64,000 bases of DNA from Cellulomonas aerilata (GTDB taxonomy: Bacteria; Actinomycetota; Actinomycetes; Actinomycetales; Cellulomonadaceae): contig NZ_BJYY01000012.1 in assembly GCF_007991755.1 (NCBI RefSeq), positions 186,001 through 250,000 of the forward strand, given 5' to 3'. Below are positions 1-7,650 of this stretch, piece after piece (the first letter of the stretch is position 1; each line of letters begins with the position of its first letter). The notes under the pieces are model-generated. The model made no database searches. It worked only from the letters and a program-made list of their open reading frames with translations, and was not told the origin of the DNA. The position numbers were made by a program, and so were the translations under genes.

Positions 1-712
1 CCCCCAGGAACGCGGCCACCTCCGCGTCCACCGGGTCGCCGTAGACGACCGGTGGCGCCGCCACCTGGCGGAACGTGCCGGCGCGCAGGACGGCGATCTC
101 GTCGGCGAAGGACAGCGCCTCGGCCTGGTCGTGCGTCACGAGGATCGCCGTGGCCCCGCTGGCGCGCAGGGCTCGTGCGGTGGCGTCGCGGGTGGAGGCG
201 CGCAGGGCGGTGTCGAGGGAGGAGAACGGCTCGTCGAGCAGGACGAGCTGCGGCCGTGGCGCCAGGGCTCGGGCGAGCGCGACCCGCTGCTGCTGGCCGC
301 CCGACAGCTGGTCCGGTCGCCGTCCGCCGACGTCGTCGGACAGGCCCACCAGCCCCAGGAGCTCGCGCACGCGGTCCCGGTGCCGGCGCCGCGGCCACGG
401 GAGCCCGAAGGCGATGTTGCCGGCGACGGACAGGTGGGGGAACAGCGCGCCCTCCTGGCGCACGTAGCCCACGGCCCGCTGCTCCGGGGGGACCCACGTG
501 CCGGGCCCGGCGACGGTGCGGTCCCCGATGAGCACCTCGCCGGCGGTGGGGGCCAGGAAGCCGGCGACGACCCGGAGCAGGGTCGTCTTGCCGCTGCCCG
601 AGCCGCCGAGCACCGCCGTCGTGGTGCCGGCCGCGACCATGAGGTCGACGCAGTCGAGCACCGGCATGCCGGGGTAGCCGGCCGTGACGCCGCGCAGCCG
701 GACCGTGCTCAC
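1..712 (-). CDS. Iron-type ABC transporter ATP-binding protein (C-terminus cut by window edge)
   Basis: ATPase subunit of a ferric or related ABC importer, acting on the cytoplasmic face. In the 237 visible residues the Walker A GGSGSGKT is at 36-43, the signature LSGGQQQR at 136-143, Walker B VLLDEP near 157-162 and the switch histidine VTHD near 192-195. The GTG start overlaps the permease stop as GTGA, so the two are translationally coupled. The sequence runs off the left edge at residue 237, so the C-terminal regulatory part typical of FbpC/PotA ATPases is not visible. Iron as substrate is inferred from the co-operonic binding protein and the upstream iron box. The family call is firm and the metal less so. 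Confidence 0.93.
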   Translation of the reverse strand, partial: MSTVRLRGVTAGYPGMPVLDCVDLMVAAGTTTAVLGGSGSGKTTLLRVVAGFLAPTAGEVLIGDRTVAGPGTWVPPEQRAVGYVRQEGALFPHLSVAGNIAFGLPWPRRRHRDRVRELLGLVGLSDDVGGRRPDQLSGGQQQRVALARALAPRPQLVLLDEPFSSLDTALRASTRDATARALRASGATAILVTHDQAEALSFADEIAVLRAGTFRQVAAPPVVYGDPVDAEVAAFLG

Positions 713-2229
713 CGTGCCACCACGATCTGACGTCGCAGCAGCAGGGTCGCCGGCGCCGACAGCGCGATCATCGCCGCCGCGTACGGCGCGGCGCCGGCGT
801 AGTCGAGCTCCGCCGCCGCGCGCCAGAACGCCAGCGCGAGGGTGTCGACGCCGGTGGGGGCCAGGAGCAGCGTCGCCGTGAGCTCCGTGCCGACCGCCAG
901 GGCGACCAGGACGAGTCCGGCGAGGACGGACGGTGCGGCGAGCGGCAGGACCACCCGGACGAGCCGGGACGGCCCGCGGAGCCCGAGGGAGCGGGCGGCG
1001 TCGGACAGCTCGGTCGGCGACGCGGCCAGCCCGGCGCGCAGCGCGACCATCGAGCGCGGGATGAACCCGATCGCGTAGCCGACGACGAGCAGCCCGAGGG
1101 TCTGGTAGATCCCGGGTGCCCAGCGGACGGAGAGGGTCACCAGCGCCAGGCCCACGACGACACCCGGCAGGGCGCTCGCCACGAACGTCGCCCGCTCCAG
1201 CAGCAGGCTCGCGACCGTCCGCCGACGGCTGAGCAGCCAGGCCGCCGGCAGCGCCGCCACGAGCGTCGCGAGCGCCCCGAGGACGGCGAGCCCCACCGTG
1301 CTGACGACGACCGGGGCGACGTCCCCGGCCAGCGCGCCGAGCTCCGTGCGGCCGGCGACGAGCCACCGCACGACCGTGGCGACCGGCACGCCGACGGCGA
1401 GGACCACCACCACGAGCAGGAGCACCACGGCGGGGACGGTCCACGCGCCGAGCGGCACGGGCGTGCTCGGGCGCTGCGCCCCCGGCCCGATCCGGGACAC
1501 CCGTCGGCGCCCGCGCGCCACCACCTCGGCCGTCAGCATGAGCAGGCACAGCACCAGGAGCACCGAGGCGAGCAGGCTGCCGGACACGTCGCTGAAGCCG
1601 ATCGCGTACTGCTGCATGACGGCGGTGGTGAACGTCTGGAAGCGCATCATCTCCAGCACGCCGTACTCGGCCAGCAGGTGCAGCCCGACCAGGAGCGCCC
1701 CGCCGGTCAGCGCGGGCCGCAACCGGGGCAGGACGGTCCGGCGCATGGCGGCGGCCGGGGACAGACCCAGGGACCGCGCCGCCTCCTCGTCGCCGGGGTC
1801 CAGGACCCGCAGCATCGCGGCGGCCGGCAGGAACACGAAGGGGAAGTACGCGAGCGTCGTGACCAGGGCCGAGCCGGCGAAGCCGGTCATCGACGGCGCC
1901 ACGGACACCCAGGCGTACGCGCTCACGAACGCCGGGACCGCCAGCGGCGCCAGCAGCAGCGTGCGCCACAGGGCGGCCCCCGGCAGGGCGGTCCGCTCGA
2001 CGAGCCAGGCAGCCAGCGTGCCCAGCACCACGGCCGCCGGGACCGTGACCGCGACCAGCGCGGCGGTGTGCCCGAGCAGCATCCCGACCCGGGGGCGCAG
2101 CAGGAATCGCGCCGCGGCGTCCCCGGCGCCCAGCGCGTCGCCCAGGACGACGACCAGCGGCAGGAGGGTCACGCCGGCGACCAGGGTCGCCGCGAGCGCG
2201 ACCCCGCGGCCGCTAGAGGATGCCCGCAT
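709..2229 (-). CDS. Iron-type ABC transporter permease, fused two-half FbpB type
   Basis: Inner-membrane permease of 506 residues made of two homologous halves, as in FbpB/SfuB ferric permeases. About twelve hydrophobic segments are visible. Each half carries an EAA loop that contacts the ATPase: one around residues 144-164 (EEAARSLGLSPAAAMRRTVL) and one around 406-423 (AARSLGLRGPSRLVRVVL). The ATG start overlaps the end of the upstream binding-protein gene by 17 bases, and the stop overlaps the ATPase start, so these are cistrons of one message. Length and architecture match the family. Thiamine or phosphonate permeases of similar build are alternatives, but the iron box makes iron most likely. 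Confidence 0.92.
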   Translation of the reverse strand: MRASSSGRGVALAATLVAGVTLLPLVVVLGDALGAGDAAARFLLRPRVGMLLGHTAALVAVTVPAAVVLGTLAAWLVERTALPGAALWRTLLLAPLAVPAFVSAYAWVSVAPSMTGFAGSALVTTLAYFPFVFLPAAAMLRVLDPGDEEAARSLGLSPAAAMRRTVLPRLRPALTGGALLVGLHLLAEYGVLEMMRFQTFTTAVMQQYAIGFSDVSGSLLASVLLVLCLLMLTAEVVARGRRRVSRIGPGAQRPSTPVPLGAWTVPAVVLLLVVVVLAVGVPVATVVRWLVAGRTELGALAGDVAPVVVSTVGLAVLGALATLVAALPAAWLLSRRRTVASLLLERATFVASALPGVVVGLALVTLSVRWAPGIYQTLGLLVVGYAIGFIPRSMVALRAGLAASPTELSDAARSLGLRGPSRLVRVVLPLAAPSVLAGLVLVALAVGTELTATLLLAPTGVDTLALAFWRAAAELDYAGAAPYAAAMIALSAPATLLLRRQIVVAR

Positions 2230-3244
2230 CGGTCATGAGCGAGACGACCTCGTCGGCGTCCAGGGTGAACGGGTCCACCGGGGGTGCGCCGAGCTCGGCG
2301 ACGGGCGGCAGCGCCGGGTCGGACGCGACGTCCCGGCCGACCGCGTACTCCATCGACCCGCTGTCGACCAGCACCTGCTGACCGGCCGGGCTGGTGACGT
2401 ACGCCAGGAACCTCTGCGCCTCGTCGGGCATGTCCGACGACGCCAGCACGCCCCCGCCGGAGAGGCTGACGAACGCGCCGGGGTCCTCGTTGCCGAAGTA
2501 GTGCAGGGCGGTGTCCGCACTGCCCTCGCGGTCCCCGGCCTGGTCCCGGTACCAGTAGTAGTGGTACATGATCCCGACCGGGACCTCGCCCGCGCTGACC
2601 GCGTTCATCGTCGCGATGTTGTTCTGGTAGACCTCGGCGTTCTCGGCCAGCGCCGACAGCCAGGCGCCGGTCGCCTCCTCGCCCTGGTCGGCCAGCATGC
2701 CCGCCACGATCGCCTGGAAGTCGGCGCCGCCGGGTGCGGCGGCCCACCTCCCGTCCCACGCCGGGTCGGCGAGGTCCATGATCGACGTCGGGAGCTCGGC
2801 CTCGGTGATCAGCTCCGTGTTGTAGACCAGGACGGTGGAGCGCGCGGCGATCGCGGTCCAGTCCCCGGACGACGGCGCCATGCCGTCGCGCACCTGCCCC
2901 AGGGTCACGTCGTCGACCGGCGCCAGCAGCCCGGCGCGCTCGACCACCGTCATCGCGGGCGAGTTCTCGGTGAGGAACACGTCGGCCGGGGACGCGTCGC
3001 CCTCCTCCACGATCATCTGGCCCATGGAGGAGTCCTGTCCTTCCCGGACCTGGGTCGGGATGCCGGTCTCCTCGGTGAACGCCTCGGCCCACGCCTCGGT
3101 GACGTTGCGGTGCTGGGAGGAGTAGACCTGCAGCGCGTCGGGCTCCGGCTCGAACCCCGCCTCCGCGCTGCCCCCGCTGCACGCGGAGACGGCGAGCGGG
3201 GTCAGCAGCAGGACCGCCAGGGGTGTGCGTCGCTTCAGGGTCAC
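2213..3244 (-). CDS. Iron-type ABC transporter substrate-binding lipoprotein
   Basis: Extracellular solute-binding lipoprotein of the FbpA/SfuA class that would deliver ferric iron to the permease. The N-terminus has a KRR stretch, a hydrophobic core and a lipobox ending AVSAC, with the lipidated Cys at residue 22. After it comes the LQVYSSQ strand typical of class-II iron-binding proteins. A YHYYWYRDQ tyrosine cluster sits near the middle, resembling the paired tyrosines that ligate iron in FbpA. I chose the GTG at 3244 because it overlaps the preceding stop as GTGA. An in-frame ATG at 3265 adds seven residues and is possible; neither has a clear Shine-Dalgarno. Confidence 0.9.
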   Translation of the reverse strand: MTLKRRTPLAVLLLTPLAVSACSGGSAEAGFEPEPDALQVYSSQHRNVTEAWAEAFTEETGIPTQVREGQDSSMGQMIVEEGDASPADVFLTENSPAMTVVERAGLLAPVDDVTLGQVRDGMAPSSGDWTAIAARSTVLVYNTELITEAELPTSIMDLADPAWDGRWAAAPGGADFQAIVAGMLADQGEEATGAWLSALAENAEVYQNNIATMNAVSAGEVPVGIMYHYYWYRDQAGDREGSADTALHYFGNEDPGAFVSLSGGGVLASSDMPDEAQRFLAYVTSPAGQQVLVDSGSMEYAVGRDVASDPALPPVAELGAPPVDPFTLDADEVVSLMTDAGIL

Positions 3245-5952
3245 GAGGTTCGTCCGTCCGTCCATCGGGTCGTGTCGGTGGGGATGAGGTCCTGCAAACG
3301 CCGGACCGGCCGCGCGGTCAGCCGCCAGAGGAGGCAGCCGGCGGCGATCGCCCCGATCGTGGCGACCAGCGGGTCGGGGACCACGCCGAGCACCTGGAAC
3401 TGGATGAGGTACACGTGCAGCGACGCCGCGGCGAGCACCGTGAGCACGGGCACGCACCGGGCCGGCACGCGCACCCGGGGCAGCAGGGCGAGCGCCGCGA
3501 TGCCGAGCAGGACGGTGACGTTGCGGACGGCGTCGTCGGGGAAGAAGGTCGCACCCCCCACCACTGCGACGGCGAGCGTGGCCAGTCGCCGTCGCAGCGT
3601 GTCGGCGTGGGCGAGGGCCGCGCCGACCGCGAAGAGCCAGAACGTCGTCGGCATGACGCCGCGCAGCACGCCCTCGCCGTGGTGCAGGACGACGAACCGC
3701 GGCACGAGCGCGAGCGCGGCCACCGTCGCGGCCACCCGCCACGGGTCGCGGCGCCACGCGCGGGCGACGGGCGGCAGCGACAGCGTGGCGGCGAGGACGA
3801 CCAGGCTGGCCACCAGGGTGTCGATGAACCACAGCTCGTTGCGGAAGCCGTAGGTGACGTCCCCGACGATCCAGTTGGCCAGCGCCAGGTTCGCCCAGCC
3901 GTACCGGTCCTGGGTGACCATGCCCAGCAGGGCGACGCCCACGGTGGGGACGGCGATGCCGACCACGAGCCGGCCGGCTCCCCGCCAGCGCCCGTCCACG
4001 GTCGGCGCCGACAGACCGAACCGCGCGGCGTTGAACCCGGCCACGGCGAGCAGGGTGTGGGCGCCGCCGAGGACGCGGAAGAGGTCGGCGTGCGACCCGC
4101 AGATGACCACGACGGCGACGGCGCGCAGCAGCACGGAGGTCTCCAGCGTGCGCCACGCGGCGCCGTCCGGGACCCGCGGCCATCGGGCGCGGCACTCGCC
4201 CGTCCGCTGCGGGGCGTCGCCCCCGGCTGCCCGGGTCGCGGGGCCGGCGGCGTCGGCGCGCTGCTGCCCCAGGTCCACCAGCTCGCCGAGCGGCTGCCGG
4301 TGCCACCCGCGCGGGAGCGGCCCGAGCAGTCCCTCGAGGAGCACGGACGCCTGCACGTGGCTCAGCGAGTCGCCGCCCTGCTCGACGAACGTCCGGTCGA
4401 GGTCGATCGCGTCCACGCCGAGGACGTCCGCCAGACCGTGCGCGACCCGGACCGCCAGGGTGGGTGTCGCGCCGACCGACCCGGCCACCCGCACCCGCGT
4501 GGCGGCGCACTCGTCCGCGGCGCCGGCGCGCACCAGTGCGTCGCAGCCGTTCCGGTCCACCTTGCCGTTGTCGAGCCGCGCGAGCGGCACGACCGCCACC
4601 GTCACGGCCGCGACGCCGACGCCCGACGTCGCTCCGGCGATGCGTCGGACCCGTCCGGCAGTCCCCACGGCACTCACGCCCGCTTCGGGCTCCACGGCGA
4701 CCCGCAGCCCGTCGTCGTCGCCGGTCACGCACGCCGTCAGCCCGGCGGCCTCGATCGCGCGCTCCACCGTGGCCAGGTCGATCCGCAGGCCCATGACCTT
4801 GACGAAGCCGGACCGGCGGCCCACCACCCGCAGCAGCCCGTCGTCGCCGATCCGTCCCAGGTCACCGGTGCGCAGCTCGGAGAGCATGGCTCCGAGCGCC
4901 AGGTCGTCCGGGTGCTCCGCGTAGCCCATCATCACGCCGGGTCCGCGCACGACGATCTCGCCGGCGCCGTCGGCGACCTCCGGCACGGTCGTGTCCAGGT
5001 GCAGGGTCGTCCCGGCCACCGGTCGTCCCACCGACTCCGGGTTCCGCTCGACCAGGGCGGGGTCCAGCACGCAGATGCGGGCGGTGGCCTCGGTCTGCCC
5101 GTACATGACCGCCAGGTCCCAGCCGTTGGCCGCACCGAGGCGGGCCGTCCGGGTGACACGAGCGGGGGGCATCCGCCCGCCGGCCTGGGCGACGAGGCGC
5201 AGCGTGGGGTGCGGTCGCTCCAGCACGCCGGTGGACTCCATCAGCTCGACCATGTGCGGGACCACGGCCAGCGTGGTGACGCCGCGGGTGTCCACGCATT
5301 CCCAGAAGTCCGCGTCCCGGACCGACCCCTCCCGGAGCACCACGGAGCCGCCCACGAGGAGGTGGGAGTGCAGGACGGAGAGGCCGAAGCAGTAGGACAG
5401 GGGCAGGCTGGTGACCGCTCGGTCGGCCGCCGTCAGGCGCAGGGCCTGGGCGATCGCCGCGGCGTTGCTGAGGACGTTGTGGTGCGAGAGCCGCACCAGC
5501 TTCGGCGATCCGGTGCTGCCCGACGTGCTCAGCAGGACGGCCAGGTCGGGGTGGACGACGTGGCGCGGCGTGGCGTCGAGAAGCTGGAACGGGTCGGCGT
5601 CGTCCGGGACGACCCGCACGTCGGGCGGGTAGCGCTCCAGTATCCGGGCGGCACGGTCGTCGTCGTCGGTGACCAGGGCGACGTGGCCGGCCTCCAGCGT
5701 GGCCAGGTACGCGGTGACCGCATGCACGTCCCGGCGCAACGGCACGTGCACCAGCCGCCGCCCGGTCACCACCGGGGGCAGGCGCTCGACGAGCCTCGTC
5801 ACGCGGGCGCGCAGGTCGCCGTGGGACAGCGTCCCACCGTCGAGGGAGACCAGGGCCGGGGCGTCGGACGAGACCCCCGTCGGGACGTGGGGCAGCGGCG
5901 AGCGTCCGGTAGCGGCGCCCACGAGGTCCAGGTCGCCGGCCACCGTCGTCAT
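3241..5952 (-). CDS. Adenylation domain - carrier protein - membrane acyltransferase fusion
   Basis: A 903-residue single-module NRPS-like protein. Residues 1-480 are an adenylate-forming domain: A3 TSGSTGSPK near 142, YGQTEA near 282, the RTGDLGRIGDDG core near 361 and the A10 lysine in NGKVDR near 463. Residues about 490-560 are a peptidyl-carrier domain with EQGGDSLSH, whose serine (~527) would take phosphopantetheine. From about 590 to the end there are roughly ten hydrophobic segments with GSHADLF near their start, resembling acyltransferase-3 membrane enzymes. No condensation or thioesterase domain is present. It is the first gene of the iron-transport operon and starts about 8 bases after a TAGCCT -10 inside the iron box, so it is probably leaderless. 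The substrate cannot be read from the sequence. Confidence 0.88.
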   Translation of the reverse strand: MTTVAGDLDLVGAATGRSPLPHVPTGVSSDAPALVSLDGGTLSHGDLRARVTRLVERLPPVVTGRRLVHVPLRRDVHAVTAYLATLEAGHVALVTDDDDRAARILERYPPDVRVVPDDADPFQLLDATPRHVVHPDLAVLLSTSGSTGSPKLVRLSHHNVLSNAAAIAQALRLTAADRAVTSLPLSYCFGLSVLHSHLLVGGSVVLREGSVRDADFWECVDTRGVTTLAVVPHMVELMESTGVLERPHPTLRLVAQAGGRMPPARVTRTARLGAANGWDLAVMYGQTEATARICVLDPALVERNPESVGRPVAGTTLHLDTTVPEVADGAGEIVVRGPGVMMGYAEHPDDLALGAMLSELRTGDLGRIGDDGLLRVVGRRSGFVKVMGLRIDLATVERAIEAAGLTACVTGDDDGLRVAVEPEAGVSAVGTAGRVRRIAGATSGVGVAAVTVAVVPLARLDNGKVDRNGCDALVRAGAADECAATRVRVAGSVGATPTLAVRVAHGLADVLGVDAIDLDRTFVEQGGDSLSHVQASVLLEGLLGPLPRGWHRQPLGELVDLGQQRADAAGPATRAAGGDAPQRTGECRARWPRVPDGAAWRTLETSVLLRAVAVVVICGSHADLFRVLGGAHTLLAVAGFNAARFGLSAPTVDGRWRGAGRLVVGIAVPTVGVALLGMVTQDRYGWANLALANWIVGDVTYGFRNELWFIDTLVASLVVLAATLSLPPVARAWRRDPWRVAATVAALALVPRFVVLHHGEGVLRGVMPTTFWLFAVGAALAHADTLRRRLATLAVAVVGGATFFPDDAVRNVTVLLGIAALALLPRVRVPARCVPVLTVLAAASLHVYLIQFQVLGVVPDPLVATIGAIAAGCLLWRLTARPVRRLQDLIPTDTTRWTDGRTS

Positions 5953-5956
5953 GGGA

Positions 5957-5974
5957 GGTGAGGCTAACCTCACC
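5957..5974. promoter_or_regulatory. DtxR/IdeR-type iron box in a divergent promoter
   Basis: GGTGAGGCTAACCTCACC is a near-perfect palindrome: seven-base arms GGTGAGG/CCTCACC flank CTAA. The core GGCTAACCT matches the classical DtxR/IdeR consensus half (TTAGGTTAGGCTAACCTAA). It lies 5 bases upstream of the adenylation-gene start and 33 bases upstream of the PPTase start. TAGCCT on the minus strand (with TTGGTG 18 bases further upstream) and TAACCT at 5965-5970 on the plus strand both fit TANNNT -10 elements inside the palindrome. A bound iron-loaded repressor would therefore block both transcripts. Confidence 0.85.
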
Positions 5975-6007
5975 GACTGACGGGCACCAAAATGGAGGTG
6001 GCAGGGC

Positions 6008-6598
6008 ATGACGGTCGACGGCGGGACGGACGTCGAGATCTGGTGGTCGTCGCTCGTCGCCGCGGACCGCTCCCTGCTCGCGCTCCTGGACGCCACGGAG
6101 CGTGCGCGCGTCGACGCCCTGCGACGGCCGGCGGACCAGGGGCGGTCCCTGGTCGCCGCCGCGCTGCTGCGGGTCGTGGTCGGGGCGCACCTGGGGGTGG
6201 CGCCCGGTCAGGTCGTGATCGACCGTGCCTGTGACGACTGCGGACGCCCGCACGGGCGCCCGGTCGTGGTGGGACCCGGCGTGCGCGTCCCGCAGGTCTC
6301 CGTGTCGCACTCCGGCCTGCTCGTGGTGGTGGCCCTGACCAGGGACACCCCCGTAGGCGTCGACGTGCAGCGGGTCGACGGGCAGCGGGTCGACGGCACG
6401 CCCGGCCCCACCGGCACGTCGCCGGAGGCGGCGGCCGAGAGCTGGGCGCGACGCGAGGCGGTGCTGAAGGTCGGGTCCGGGAGGCCGGTGGCCGTCTGCG
6501 ACATCCGAGCGCCGCGGCCGGGGTACGCGGCGGCGCTGGCGACCCTGACCGGCGCCCCACCGACGGACGCGCAGGTGCACGTCCGGCACTGGCCGTAG
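6008..6598 (+). CDS. 4'-phosphopantetheinyl transferase, Sfp/EntD-like
   Basis: A 196-residue PPTase that would move phosphopantetheine from CoA onto the carrier serine of the divergent fusion protein. It has the SVSHSG motif around residue 100, the Mg-binding GVDV at 117-120 (Asp119) and WARREAVLK at 146-154, equivalent to the W..KEA..K signature. The length is slightly short for the Sfp class. A GGAGG ribosome site at 5994-5998 sits 9 bases before the ATG. Sharing the iron box with the carrier gene makes a partner relationship very likely. Confidence 0.9.
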   Translation: MTVDGGTDVEIWWSSLVAADRSLLALLDATERARVDALRRPADQGRSLVAAALLRVVVGAHLGVAPGQVVIDRACDDCGRPHGRPVVVGPGVRVPQVSVSHSGLLVVVALTRDTPVGVDVQRVDGQRVDGTPGPTGTSPEAAAESWARREAVLKVGSGRPVAVCDIRAPRPGYAAALATLTGAPPTDAQVHVRHWP

Positions 6599-7586
6599 GT
6601 GGTCGCGCGAAATCCGTTCGGGTCACGAGGACGTCGTCGACGATGGCATGGACGATGCCGGCGACGGTGCTAGCCGAGCGCGGATGCGGGGTGGGAGGGC
6701 ATCTGGACGCTCGTTCACGCGGCCGCACGTGCAGCCCACCACCTCGCGGAGGCGCTGCCCTTCCTTGACGGGCTGGACTTCGTGTAGGCGGAGCGGATCT
6801 GCGCACCGCACAGGAGCACCTGGAGTGGGCGGCGCCTGGGCTTGCCGCACGTTGCCCGGGCGTCGACCTCGGCCCTGTCGGTGCCGACGTGGGCACTGAC
6901 CGTGCGCGGGCGGTGTTCGGGCGGCTTCTCGACGAGACACTCTCTCGTGTCGACGCGCTGGCCGAGGACGACATGACGGTCGCCGAGGCCGTCACCCTGG
7001 CCGACGTCGCGTGCGCGCTCCCCTGCGTGTGGACACGGCTCGACAGGCGCCGGCCATGACGTCGCCTCGGTACTCGGACCTGCTTACACGGGCAGCGAGC
7101 AGCCTCGAGCAAGGCCGACGAGAACTCGACCGTCGCCTCGACGACCGCGCGAGCGCCTACGCGTTGATCGCGACTGGCACGCGGTTCTCTCTGCGCTTGA
7201 AGCTCAGGTGTGGGCGGTCGTCACCCCCGGCCGCGCAGCCGCCGTGCGATCCGCCTTCCACCCCGACGACTGCGAAGCTGCCGCCATGCGGCTGGTGGAA
7301 GCGTTGACGAGCGTCGTGGGTACCGAGAGACCGCACGCGTCGTTGCTCACCTTGCCGCGCGGCCCTGGGCGCGAGCCGCGCGAGCCATCCGGGCAGCAAC
7401 TGGTGCCCGTCGTGCGGGAAGTACCGCGAGGCGGCTCACCTCCCGCGCGAGGGGCCGTCATCCCCGTCTCGGATGATCGGATCTCGTTCGTGCCGATGTC
7501 CGGAACACCGAGCTCGCGACGCCACGGGCGGCGCCCGATCCCCGGCCGCGGCCGACCCGGCCACCGACGTCCGAGCTGCGTACCAG
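6599..7586. other. Gene-poor stretch with decayed coding fragments
   Basis: About 990 bases with lower GC than the surroundings and no intact gene. The plus strand has coding-like pieces in different frames: one of ~35 residues ending at the TAG near 6785 (with GIWTLVHAAARAAHHLAEAL), a second ending near 7055 (with LLDETLSRVDALAEDD and TLADVACAL), and a third from about 7160 to 7460. The middle piece loosely resembles a glutathione-transferase C-terminal helix bundle, but I cannot assign a family. Breaks between pieces suggest an old, disrupted gene or genes rather than regulatory DNA. Confidence 0.4.
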
Positions 7587-7623
7587 GACAGGGCCGCCGG
7601 ACGGGACATCCGACGGCCCTGTC
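7587..7623 (-). terminator. Hairpin terminator after the GH3 gene
   Basis: Fourteen-base arms GACAGGGCCGCCGG and CCGACGGCCCTGTC, with one G-T wobble, enclose a 9-base loop. The hairpin begins 27 bases beyond the glucosidase stop codon in the direction of transcription. Confidence 0.75.
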
Positions 7624-7650
7624 ACCGGGCGAGCTGCTCTGAGGAGCTGG

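Noticed and set aside
1298-3853. An 851-codon plus-strand frame across the iron transporter genes
   Set aside because: Ser/Thr/Arg-rich shadow of the real minus-strand genes, with no motif or ribosome site.
6648-6899. An 83-codon plus-strand frame after the PPTase gene
   Set aside because: Composition is random-like (Arg, Gly, Ser, Cys), and a different frame at the same place has the more protein-like sequence; called decayed instead.
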